A DNA stretch of 45,013 nt from Actinomycetes bacterium (GTDB lineage: Bacteria; Actinomycetota; Acidimicrobiia; Acidimicrobiales; Acidimicrobiaceae): NCBI GenBank assembly GCA_021819205.1, contig JAKARV010000010.1, positions 1 to 45,013 on the forward strand. The letters are read 5' to 3'. Made by a program: the position numbers and the translations under genes. The notes under the pieces were generated by a model. It made no database searches. It saw only the letters and a list, made by a program, of their open reading frames with translations, and was not told the DNA's origin. Positions 8,560 through 15,983 of this stretch are shown in pieces. Position 1 is the first letter of the stretch. Each line of letters opens with the position of its first letter.

Positions 8560-9699
8560 CTAGGCAAGTTGCGGAACAACCTCTTCGGCCAACAGCTGCA
8601 GCTGGCCATCCATATCCTCCCTGGAGAGCCCGGGAAGGTCTGGGAAAAGGACCAGGTGCGCCAGAGAGAGACGCTCCTTCCATCTTCCCAAGATATCCAC
8701 CACCTGAGCCACAGAGCCGATAGCCATGCTTCCCGACGTGCTCGACTCCTCCGCAGATGGACGATAGTCAAAGGGAACGCCCTCCGCTATTCGATTGAAA
8801 CGGCCGTAGGGTGCGAGAAACTTGACAAACTCATCGTGTGGCCCTCGACCTGACGAGAACGCGGCCCTGGAGGTTCTTCCTACGTGTACCGGCACCTGTA
8901 GCAGCCTCCCCTCTCCGGGAGCGAGAGTGCGCCCGTGCTCTGCGGCAAGCTCGGCAAAGCGGGTCCAACTCCGCTCGATGGCCGAGTAAGGCGCCATCGC
9001 AAAGACGCCGACAAAACCTTGCCGGGCAACGTACTCGAGAGTCGCCGGAGACCCAACCGGCTGATAGATTTGCACATCGCTGGTTATCGGCCGCGGCACC
9101 AGCGTAAGCTCGGTTACCGTCTTTCCCCGATCGGGGATGCCGGCAGCCGGGAACGTGAAGTGCTTCCCGGCGTAGCTGAAACGCTCTCTACTCCAGGCGA
9201 GCCTGATGATCTCCATGGCCTCCTCGAAAACTTCCCGATTTATCCGGTCAGCCTCCTTCGCCATGTCGTTATCGCCACTGGCAACTACCGCCCCCAAGTT
9301 CTGCGCCTCCCGGGGGACGGTACCGCGGCCAACGCCAAAGACCATCCGGCCTCCGGTGAGGATATCGGCCATGGCAAAGTCCTCGGCCAGCCGCAGCGGG
9401 TGCCACTGCGGAACGACGTTGAACATCTGCCCGAAGCGCAGCCGCTCGGTTCGGGCCGCCAGATAGGTACCCATGAGGATGAGGTTGGGCGTAGTCTCGT
9501 ACCCCTCATGCTGGAAGTGGTGCTCGGTTAGCCACATCGTGTCGAAACCAAGGCGGTCGCAAAGGCCTGCCCAGTGTTCAAGATTCCGGTAACCCTCTAC
9601 CACGCCCTCGTTGGCAACGCGCCTCTCTGTGGGCTGCGGCTCTTCCGGCCCGGGGTTGCTCATCGGGGTCGTCCCGTAAAAATGAACGTCAAATCGCAT
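8560..9699 (-). CDS. Luciferase-like (LLM class) flavin-dependent monooxygenase
   Basis: First gene of the leftward operon: a 379-residue TIM-barrel enzyme of the bacterial luciferase family, using FMNH2 (or F420). Landmarks are WLTEHHFQHEGY, RLRFGQMFNVVP and GRMVFGVGRGT. The ATG at 9699 (MRFDVHFYG) gives the usual N-terminal strand. A GTG at 9735 would add 12 residues; neither has a strong ribosome site. RutA of the uracil ring-opening pathway is in the same superfamily, but this protein looks closer to LuxA-like members than to RutA itself. Its place ahead of a transporter, aminohydrolase, amidase and RutB-like hydrolase suggests it oxygenates the imported compound or an intermediate. No dedicated flavin reductase is seen. 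Confidence 0.88.
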   Translation of the reverse strand: MRFDVHFYGTTPMSNPGPEEPQPTERRVANEGVVEGYRNLEHWAGLCDRLGFDTMWLTEHHFQHEGYETTPNLILMGTYLAARTERLRFGQMFNVVPQWHPLRLAEDFAMADILTGGRMVFGVGRGTVPREAQNLGAVVASGDNDMAKEADRINREVFEEAMEIIRLAWSRERFSYAGKHFTFPAAGIPDRGKTVTELTLVPRPITSDVQIYQPVGSPATLEYVARQGFVGVFAMAPYSAIERSWTRFAELAAEHGRTLAPGEGRLLQVPVHVGRTSRAAFSSGRGPHDEFVKFLAPYGRFNRIAEGVPFDYRPSAEESSTSGSMAIGSVAQVVDILGRWKERLSLAHLVLFPDLPGLSREDMDGQLQLLAEEVVPQLA

Positions 9700-9787
9700 G
9701 CAAAGATACTTGTCGCCAAATGTTTCAAGCGGCACCTTTTATTGTGACGGGAGTGCTAAGCCGTGCCCGCTCTATGCCGAGATTCAA

Positions 9788-9802
9788 CGGCAACCGTTGC
9801 CG
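9788..9802. promoter_or_regulatory. Palindrome in the LLM/LysR divergent promoter region, candidate LysR operator
   Basis: Perfect 7-bp inverted repeat with a 1-nt spacer, CGGCAAC-C-GTTGCCG, midway between the two divergent starts (9699 leftward, 9945 rightward). LysR proteins usually bind a palindrome in this position and regulate both genes. A -10-like TATACT at 9850-9855 could serve the rightward LysR gene, though its -35 is poor. Inference from position and symmetry only. Confidence 0.4.
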
Positions 9803-9944
9803 GCTCGCCTCCAATTCGGGCGCGCAGCTTTCGGGCTCGATGGCGGCGTTATACTCGGATCTGGTGGCTTGAGCGGCGGCTCCGGCAGGGGACGTGCCGC
9901 CGCGGCACCTGTTTCCGTCCATCGCCGCCAAGTGGGGTGCGGAG

Positions 9945-10904
9945 TTGACATTTAGCCAGTTGAGAACGTTCGTTGAAGTGGTGCGGTGTGGATCGATAAC
10001 GACGGCGTCGCGAAGGCTCCTGGTTTCGCAGGCCGCGGTCTCTTCGGCGATCGCTTCTCTAAAGTCTGAGCTTGGGGTGGATCTGCTCGTCCGCGACGGC
10101 CGTGGAACCCGGGTCACCACTGCGGGAATGGTACTTTACCGGTACAGCCAGCAGATGCTTGGCCTCCTAGAGGAGACCATTACCGCGACTACAGCTGAGG
10201 CCGATCCCAGGCGTTCGTCGCTCCGGATTGCCGCCGTAACCACGGCTGGCGAATCCCTCGTCCCCAAATGGTTCCGATCCTACGTGAAAGCCGCGCCAGA
10301 GGTCGAGATCAAGATCGAAGTCTCCAATAGAGCAAGGGTCTTCGAACTTCTCGAGCAGCACCATGTCGACTTGGTGGTAGCCGGAAGCCCACCCGAGGGT
10401 AGGGGCTTTTTTACGATAGCCACTCGGCGTCACCAACTATTACTCGTCGCGGGGAGCACATCGGCAATCGCCGGGGGAAAGCGGCGGTACACCATCGACG
10501 CCGACACGCTCGAACGGCAGACTTGGCTAGTGAAGGAGGAGGGATCGGGAACCCGGGCCAGCACCGAAGAACTCCTGGAACATCTCGCCATCTCGCCGCG
10601 TATGCTTACCCTCGGCTCCAACGCTGCGGTCAAAGAGGCCGCTCTCCTCGGTATCGGTGTTGCCCTCCTGTCAACCGACTCGGTCGGACTCGAGCTTGAC
10701 CGGCGAGAACTGGTGGCCCTGGAGATTCCTCCCCTTCCGATCGACAAGGCGTGGCACGTTGCGGCTCGCCGCGGATCGCCGCTGCCCGACCCCGCAGCCC
10801 GCTTCGTCGAACACCTCCTGAGCACCGGTGCCGCACAAGTCCTGGCCAAGGCTGGCCCGCTGCCACTGGAACAGATCTCTCCCGGCGACGTTTCGGCGAC
10901 TTAG
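9945..10904 (+). CDS. LysR-family transcriptional regulator
   Basis: A 319-residue LysR regulator. An N-terminal winged helix-turn-helix (LRTFVEVVRCGSITTASRRL, VSQAAVSSAIASLKSELGVDLLVR) is followed by a two-lobed effector domain with SGTR-like and LGIGVALLS segments. The TTG at 9945 gives the standard beginning (TFSQLRTFVEVV) and has GGGGTGCGGAG upstream; the GTG at 9894 would add 17 atypical residues. It is divergent from the LLM-led operon, the classical LysR layout, so it probably controls that operon in response to the substrate or an intermediate. Its stop lies 6 nt from the stop of the convergent mutase gene. Confidence 0.93.
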   Translation: MTFSQLRTFVEVVRCGSITTASRRLLVSQAAVSSAIASLKSELGVDLLVRDGRGTRVTTAGMVLYRYSQQMLGLLEETITATTAEADPRRSSLRIAAVTTAGESLVPKWFRSYVKAAPEVEIKIEVSNRARVFELLEQHHVDLVVAGSPPEGRGFFTIATRRHQLLLVAGSTSAIAGGKRRYTIDADTLERQTWLVKEEGSGTRASTEELLEHLAISPRMLTLGSNAAVKEAALLGIGVALLSTDSVGLELDRRELVALEIPPLPIDKAWHVAARRGSPLPDPAARFVEHLLSTGAAQVLAKAGPLPLEQISPGDVSAT

Positions 10905-10910
10905 CGAACT

Positions 10911-12626
10911 TCAGTCGGTTTGTTCGAGAAGGCGCCGGCAGGTGTGCACGACTCCCTGCTTGAGTCTCTCGACCATCCGGCTTCCCGCCGCCCTTGCTGC
11001 CCGCAACTCCTCTCGTCCCCGTACGGTGGCGCAAACCTCGATGTAGGCCTTTACTTTTGGCTCGGTACCACTAGGGCGAAGCTTCACACTGCCTTGCTCG
11101 CACAGCTCGAAAAGGAGCACGTCGGACGGGGGAAGGTTGCGGACACCGTCAAGCAGGTCGATCACGTCGGTGACTTCGATACCGGCAAAGTCGGTCGGAA
11201 GATTCCGACGCAGCCGGCTCATAAGCTCCGCCGCACCGGTGTAGCCTTCGATCCGGAAAGAGACCTGCTCGGTAAGGAAGACTCCATGCTTCAGGGCCAA
11301 CTCGTCAAGGCGCTCCGGTACCGAACTGCCGTTCGCCCTCAAACTCGCGACGAGGTTGCAGAACTCGATTCCCGCCGATAGGCCATCCTTATCGGCAACC
11401 ACCGGATTCACCGCGTAACCGTATGCCTCCTCGTACCCAAAAAGCAGCGGACTCGGCCTGCCTGCTCTGGAGATCCACTTGAAACCGGTTAGCGTCTCCA
11501 CAAACTCGACGCCCGCGTCGCGCGCCATAACCGCGAGCATCGAAGAGGAGACCACCGAGGTCGCGACCAGGCTTCTACCTTGGGGGCGCAGCCTCAACAT
11601 CCAATCCGCGAGCAGGACTCCAATCTCGTCGCCGGTAAGTCTCCGCCAACCTCCGGCGTCGGGGACCGCGACCGCCAGCCGATCGGCGTCAGGATCGTTG
11701 GCGATTATGAGATCTGCTCCGATCTTGACAGCATCCCTGATCGCAAGGTCAAAAGTTTGCGCCTCCTCCGGATTGGGAGACGGTGTGGTAGGAAAGTCCG
11801 GGTCCGGTGCTTCCTGTTCGAACACCAAATTGACGTCTTCGAAACCCGCCTCCTTGAGCAACTTGGGCATCGTCAGTCCCCCAACTCCGTGCAGAGGGGT
11901 GTAGACCAACTTCAACTCCTTTGATTCCCTGGGCGCGGCGGTGGAGATGATGGCAGCTCTATAAGCGTTTGCAACATCATCGACTTGCAAGCTCACGACG
12001 GGTGCGCGCCCGCGGCGTTGGCGTCTGCGCCCGCGAGAGATAGCCTCCGAGATTTCGGCGTCATAGGGCGGAAACACCTGGGCTCCATCGGCAAGGTACA
12101 CCTTCAATCCGTTATCTCTTGGAGGATTGTGGCTGGCAGTGATCATGATGCCGGCAGCGGCGGCGAGCCGCCGGACCGAAAACGGAACGAAAGGGGTCGG
12201 GCACGCCCCTTCGATCGCCAGAGCCTTTACCCCGCCCTCAGACAGAACCCGAACGGTATCATCGAAGAAGGCTGCAGAGCCATGTCTAGCGTCCCGTCCA
12301 ACGACGACTCCCGCCGCTGCCGCCTCGCCTCCCAAGTCACAGATCCATTCGGCGATTCCCGACACGATCTTCTGTACAACCACCCGGTTGACCCTCGCAG
12401 GACCCGGACCAAGCTGTCCCCGAATCCCGGCAGTACCGAAGGTCAATGGGGTTGCAAATAGCTCACCAAGGCGCTCGCTCGCCCCGGTTGCCAACAGCGT
12501 AGCGAGTTCCGCCCTGGTATCCGGATCGGGATCTATGACCATCCACTGCTCAACTCGCCTCGCCAGTTCGTCGTCAACAACCATGGAAGGATCCGGCTCC
12601 TCGATACCACTCATTCCACGCTTCAC
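10911..12626 (-). CDS. Phosphohexomutase-superfamily phosphosugar mutase, probably phosphopentomutase
   Basis: A 571-residue alpha-D-phosphohexomutase family protein, usually annotated phosphomannomutase or phosphoglucomutase. All four active-site loops are visible: phosphoserine loop ITASHNPP (Ser165), metal loop NDPDADRLAVA, sugar loop GYEEAYGYAV, and phosphate loop RPSGTEPKVKAY. As the last gene of a deoxynucleoside operon without DeoB, it most likely converts (deoxy)ribose-1-phosphate to the 5-phosphate between DeoA and DeoC. That function is inferred from context; members of this superfamily are known to replace DeoB in some lineages. The GTG at 12626 is taken; the ATG at 12614 is an equally possible start. 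Gap to the upstream gene is 40 nt. Confidence 0.9.
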   Translation of the reverse strand: MKRGMSGIEEPDPSMVVDDELARRVEQWMVIDPDPDTRAELATLLATGASERLGELFATPLTFGTAGIRGQLGPGPARVNRVVVQKIVSGIAEWICDLGGEAAAAGVVVGRDARHGSAAFFDDTVRVLSEGGVKALAIEGACPTPFVPFSVRRLAAAAGIMITASHNPPRDNGLKVYLADGAQVFPPYDAEISEAISRGRRRQRRGRAPVVSLQVDDVANAYRAAIISTAAPRESKELKLVYTPLHGVGGLTMPKLLKEAGFEDVNLVFEQEAPDPDFPTTPSPNPEEAQTFDLAIRDAVKIGADLIIANDPDADRLAVAVPDAGGWRRLTGDEIGVLLADWMLRLRPQGRSLVATSVVSSSMLAVMARDAGVEFVETLTGFKWISRAGRPSPLLFGYEEAYGYAVNPVVADKDGLSAGIEFCNLVASLRANGSSVPERLDELALKHGVFLTEQVSFRIEGYTGAAELMSRLRRNLPTDFAGIEVTDVIDLLDGVRNLPPSDVLLFELCEQGSVKLRPSGTEPKVKAYIEVCATVRGREELRAARAAGSRMVERLKQGVVHTCRRLLEQTD

Positions 12627-12666
12627 TCTCTATGCCAATACCCCACATCGGGTCTCCATGGCAGCT

Positions 12667-13542
12667 CTAGATCCCGATTGGATGCCAAACCGTCTTTACT
12701 TCTACAAACGCCAGCACGCGGGAGACACTCGGCGGCTCGGTCCACTCCACCACGCTCTCTGAGAAGACCCTCTTTACGCTGCTTGACGCGGCGCTCTCCG
12801 ACGCCACCCTCAACTCCGGCGCCAGCCCAGAGATGTCAAGGCCATCGATCCCGCGGTGAGATGAGACCGTCTCCACCAACTCGTCCTGAATCCCGGTCAG
12901 CACGTTTACAGCTCCCGCCGGAAAGTCGGATGTTGCGACAGCTTCGGCAAGTGAAGTTGAGACCAGCGAACCCCGCTCTTCGGCGACCAAAATCGCGACG
13001 TTCCCCGCTGCGACGGTGGAGGCCAAGACCGAAGTGATCCCGAGCAGGGAAGCTGGCGCGAACACCGCCACCACCCCGGTCGGCACCGGCAAAGAGAAGT
13101 TGAAGTATGGGCCAGCCACGGGATTCACCGACGCCGCTAGGTTGCCGAGCTTGTCGGTCCAGCCAGCGTACCAAACCCAGCGATCAACGGACATCTCCAC
13201 CCGCCCCTTCGCCTCGGCAACCGTGCATCCCTCCCGCACCGCCACCAACTCGGCAAACTCCAGGCTGCGAGACTCGATCATCTCAGCCATCCGGTAGAGG
13301 ATCTGCCCGCGGTTGTAGGCGGTTAAACCCGACCAAGCTGGAAGACACCGCCTAGCCGCCGACACCGCATCCCGGACGTCTTTGCGTGACGCCATAGCGA
13401 CGTTTACTTCGTTTCCAGACGGGCCGGGAGTCGCAAAAGTTCTCCCCGACTCTGAACGGACGAATGCGCCGTCGATAAAGAGCTTTCGCGTCTTTGCCAC
13501 GCCAAGTCTTCCACTACCGGTCGAGGTAGGATTCGAGGCCAT
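12667..13542 (-). CDS. Short aldehyde-dehydrogenase-like protein lacking the catalytic half
   Basis: A 291-residue protein corresponding only to the N-terminal, NAD-binding part of an aldehyde dehydrogenase (family length about 480). It aligns by eye with its 490-residue neighbour up to about the ELGGK region, then ends in a different tail (AFVEVKTVWHPIGI). Key residues are gone. The PWN segment reads APAS, the LKPAE lysine is replaced (LVAEERG), and the catalytic Glu and Cys are absent. The ATG at 13542 has a strong AAGGGGGAAGG site and lies inside the end of the catalytic ALDH gene (29-nt overlap). The frame is intact, so this is a maintained protein rather than debris. It may be a structural or regulatory partner of the full enzyme. 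Confidence 0.85.
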   Translation of the reverse strand: MASNPTSTGSGRLGVAKTRKLFIDGAFVRSESGRTFATPGPSGNEVNVAMASRKDVRDAVSAARRCLPAWSGLTAYNRGQILYRMAEMIESRSLEFAELVAVREGCTVAEAKGRVEMSVDRWVWYAGWTDKLGNLAASVNPVAGPYFNFSLPVPTGVVAVFAPASLLGITSVLASTVAAGNVAILVAEERGSLVSTSLAEAVATSDFPAGAVNVLTGIQDELVETVSSHRGIDGLDISGLAPELRVASESAASSSVKRVFSESVVEWTEPPSVSRVLAFVEVKTVWHPIGI

Positions 13543-14986
13543 GCCTTCCCCCTTCTCTTCCGAACCCGGACTCCTTGAAGCCTCCGAAAGGGCTTGCAGG
13601 GTCGAAGCGGTTGTAAGTATTTGCCCACACGACCCCGGCCCGCAAACGTTCAGCCATCCAAAGAATCCGGCTTCCCTTCTCGGTCCAGACCCCGGCAGAG
13701 AGCCCATAAACGGTGTTGTTGGCCCGCTGTACCGCCTCCGCCGGGGTCCGGAAGGTCATCACCGACAGGACCGGGCCGAAGATCTCCTCTCGAGCGATGG
13801 TGTGGGCAGGCTCCACTTTGGTAAAGACCGTGGGAGGAAACCAGTAACCGCGCTCGGGAAGCATGCACCCGCTTGACCATGCGACCGCTCCCTCGGCTTC
13901 ACCGGTTTTCGAAAGCCTGTGGATCTTCTCCAACTGGCCTGCCGAGTTAATCGCGCCAATATCGGTATTCTTGTCCAACGGGTCACCAAGTCGCAGACTT
14001 GCCATCCGGCGCCTCAGTCTCTCCACGATCTCCTCGGCGATCGACTCCTGGACCAAGAGGCGCGATCCGGCGCAACAGACGTGGCCCTGGTTGAAGTAGA
14101 TCCCGTTGACAATCCCCTCGACGGCCTGATTTATTGGGGCGTCGTCGAAAACGATGTTTGCGGCTTTTCCGCCAAGCTCGAGCGTCAAGCGTCTCCCACT
14201 CCCGGCAAGGGTGCGCTGGATCCGCTTTCCCACCTCCGTCGAGCCGGTAAAGGCGACCTTGCCGACTCCCGGGTGGGCAACGAGCGCCGCCCCGGTCTCA
14301 CCAGCCCCGGTTACGATGTTGACTACCCCAGGGGGAAGCTCCGCCTGCTGGATAATGTCCGCCAGAAGAAGCGCGGACAGCGGGGTCGTCTCCGCCGGTT
14401 TGAGAACGCAGGTATTTCCGGCTGCAAGCGCCGGCGCCAGTTTCCAGGCCGCCATCAGCAAGGGAAAGTTCCACGGAATCACCTGGCCGGCAACTCCGAT
14501 CGGGCGTGGAACCGGGCCAGGCCCGACGTACTCAAGCTTGTCAGCCCAACCTGCATAGTAAAAGAAGTAAGCGGCCGCAAGCGGGACGTCGACATCGCGC
14601 GACTCCCTGATCGGCTTGCCATTATCCAGGCTTTCCAGCACGGCGAGTTCGCGAGCGCGCTCCTGGATGATCCGTGCTATGCGGAATATGTACTTGGCCC
14701 GCTCCCGCCCTGGCATCCGGGACCACACTTCGTCAAATGCGCGGCGTGCGGCCATGACCGCCAGGTCGACATCGATCTCAGTTGCAAGCGCCACCTCCGA
14801 GAGGGGCTCTTCCGTGGCTGGATTGATGGTGGAAAAGTACTTTCCCTCCTGCGGTTCGACAAACGAACCATTGATAAAAAGCTGGTAGCGCTCCCGAATG
14901 CTGACTATCGCCCTCGACTCCGGCGCCGGCGCATACTCGATTGCCGGCGAAACCTCCTTCATCCGCTCATTCGAGGCTGTAGTCAT
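13514..14986 (-). CDS. Aldehyde dehydrogenase (NAD(P)-dependent), complete
   Basis: A full-length 490-residue aldehyde dehydrogenase. Landmarks are PWNFPLLMAAWK (Asn173), cofactor Lys196 in VLKPAE, FTGSTEVGK, general base Glu270 in LELGGK, catalytic Cys304 in NQGHVCCAGSR, and EEIFGPV. In this operon the obvious substrate is acetaldehyde, released by deoxyribose-phosphate aldolase, oxidised to acetate; this is inferred from context. The ATG at 14986 has GGAGGT 5 nt upstream and lies inside the end of deoC (20-nt overlap). The downstream short ALDH-like gene starts inside its 3' end. Confidence 0.94.
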   Translation of the reverse strand: MTTASNERMKEVSPAIEYAPAPESRAIVSIRERYQLFINGSFVEPQEGKYFSTINPATEEPLSEVALATEIDVDLAVMAARRAFDEVWSRMPGRERAKYIFRIARIIQERARELAVLESLDNGKPIRESRDVDVPLAAAYFFYYAGWADKLEYVGPGPVPRPIGVAGQVIPWNFPLLMAAWKLAPALAAGNTCVLKPAETTPLSALLLADIIQQAELPPGVVNIVTGAGETGAALVAHPGVGKVAFTGSTEVGKRIQRTLAGSGRRLTLELGGKAANIVFDDAPINQAVEGIVNGIYFNQGHVCCAGSRLLVQESIAEEIVERLRRRMASLRLGDPLDKNTDIGAINSAGQLEKIHRLSKTGEAEGAVAWSSGCMLPERGYWFPPTVFTKVEPAHTIAREEIFGPVLSVMTFRTPAEAVQRANNTVYGLSAGVWTEKGSRILWMAERLRAGVVWANTYNRFDPASPFGGFKESGFGREGGRHGLESYLDR

Positions 14987-15983
14987 CTGGACCTCCGTAG
15001 ACTCCGTGGATCTGCTTGTACCTCTGGACGAGCAGATCGTTCAGCAACGACGAGGCTCCAAAGCGGAAGAGGGACTTGCTCATCCACTGCCCCGGAAGGG
15101 TCTCGTTCACCAGCACCAGGTAACGGATGGCATCCTTGGCGGTCCGGATCCCACCGGCTACCTTCACCCCTACCGGCCTTCCGGTCTCCCCGTGATACTC
15201 CCGAACCGCCTCCATCATCAACAGCGCTACCGGGAGCGTCGACGCTGGAGCGACCTTGCCAGTCGAGGTTTTGATAAAATCGGCTCCGCCGAGCATCGCG
15301 ATCCAGCTGGCGCGGTTTATGTTGTCGTAGGTTGCCAGTTCTCCAGTCTCGAGAATCACCTTCAGATGGGCACCGCCACATGCTTTCTTGACCTCGCGTA
15401 CCTCCAAGAGAACTCGGGCATAGTCCCCTGCAAGCAGCGCTGCCCGGTCTATCACCATGTCCACCTCGTCGGCACCCGCCTCCACCGCCGCCTCGACATC
15501 CGCCAGTTTGACGGAGAGTGGCGACCTGCCGGACGGAAACGCGGTGGCCACCGCGGCAACCAGAACCGGCGAGTTGGCAAGCTCTGCTTTTGCCAGCGAC
15601 ACCAGGTCGGGATAGATGCATACCGCGGCTACCGGCCCCACGCCGGGATCCGCCGGATCCGGCGCCTTGGCTTTGGCGCAGAGCGCCCTTACCTTTCCGG
15701 GGGTGTCGTCGCCTTCCAAAGTGGTTAGGTCAACCATGGAGATCGCCGTCTCCAGGGCAAGGATCTTCGCGCCTGCTTTGATCGATCGGGTCGCCAATGC
15801 GGCCGCCCTAGCCTCCAAACCAACCTGATCGACACCAGGGAGGCTGCGAAGAAAACCAGGCAGTGAGCTATCGGCGCGGGGGCGAAGAAGCTGGTCCGCG
15901 CCTGAGGGTATTGCCGAAGCGCGCGAGGTGTGCTTCGCAATTGCCGCTTCGCCAACTTCGCCCAACGGCTTAGGACCGGTCAC
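14967..15983 (-). CDS. deoC: Deoxyribose-phosphate aldolase
   Basis: Cleaves 2-deoxyribose-5-phosphate to glyceraldehyde-3-phosphate and acetaldehyde. Both active-site lysines are visible: the Schiff-base Lys in GADFIKTSTGK and the second in VGVKVAGGIRT; the strand ADEVDMVID is also typical. At 338 residues it is longer than the 220-260 residue enterobacterial enzyme. The extra N-terminal 90 or so residues and LTTLEGDDT resemble the long, human-DERA-like class. The GTG at 15983 overlaps the deoA stop (GTGA) and has GGGAGG in front. The longer upstream open frame is only the shadow of deoA. Confidence 0.94.
   Translation of the reverse strand: MTGPKPLGEVGEAAIAKHTSRASAIPSGADQLLRPRADSSLPGFLRSLPGVDQVGLEARAAALATRSIKAGAKILALETAISMVDLTTLEGDDTPGKVRALCAKAKAPDPADPGVGPVAAVCIYPDLVSLAKAELANSPVLVAAVATAFPSGRSPLSVKLADVEAAVEAGADEVDMVIDRAALLAGDYARVLLEVREVKKACGGAHLKVILETGELATYDNINRASWIAMLGGADFIKTSTGKVAPASTLPVALLMMEAVREYHGETGRPVGVKVAGGIRTAKDAIRYLVLVNETLPGQWMSKSLFRFGASSLLNDLLVQRYKQIHGVYGGPDDYSLE

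Noticed and set aside
12667-13542. Short ALDH as a simple truncated pseudogene
   Set aside because: The frame is intact with a strong ribosome site and a distinct conserved-looking tail, and it sits precisely in the operon; decay would not give this.
13919-15274. 451-codon forward-strand open frame
   Set aside because: Antisense to ALDH and deoC, whose active-site motifs are intact; a GC-rich shadow.
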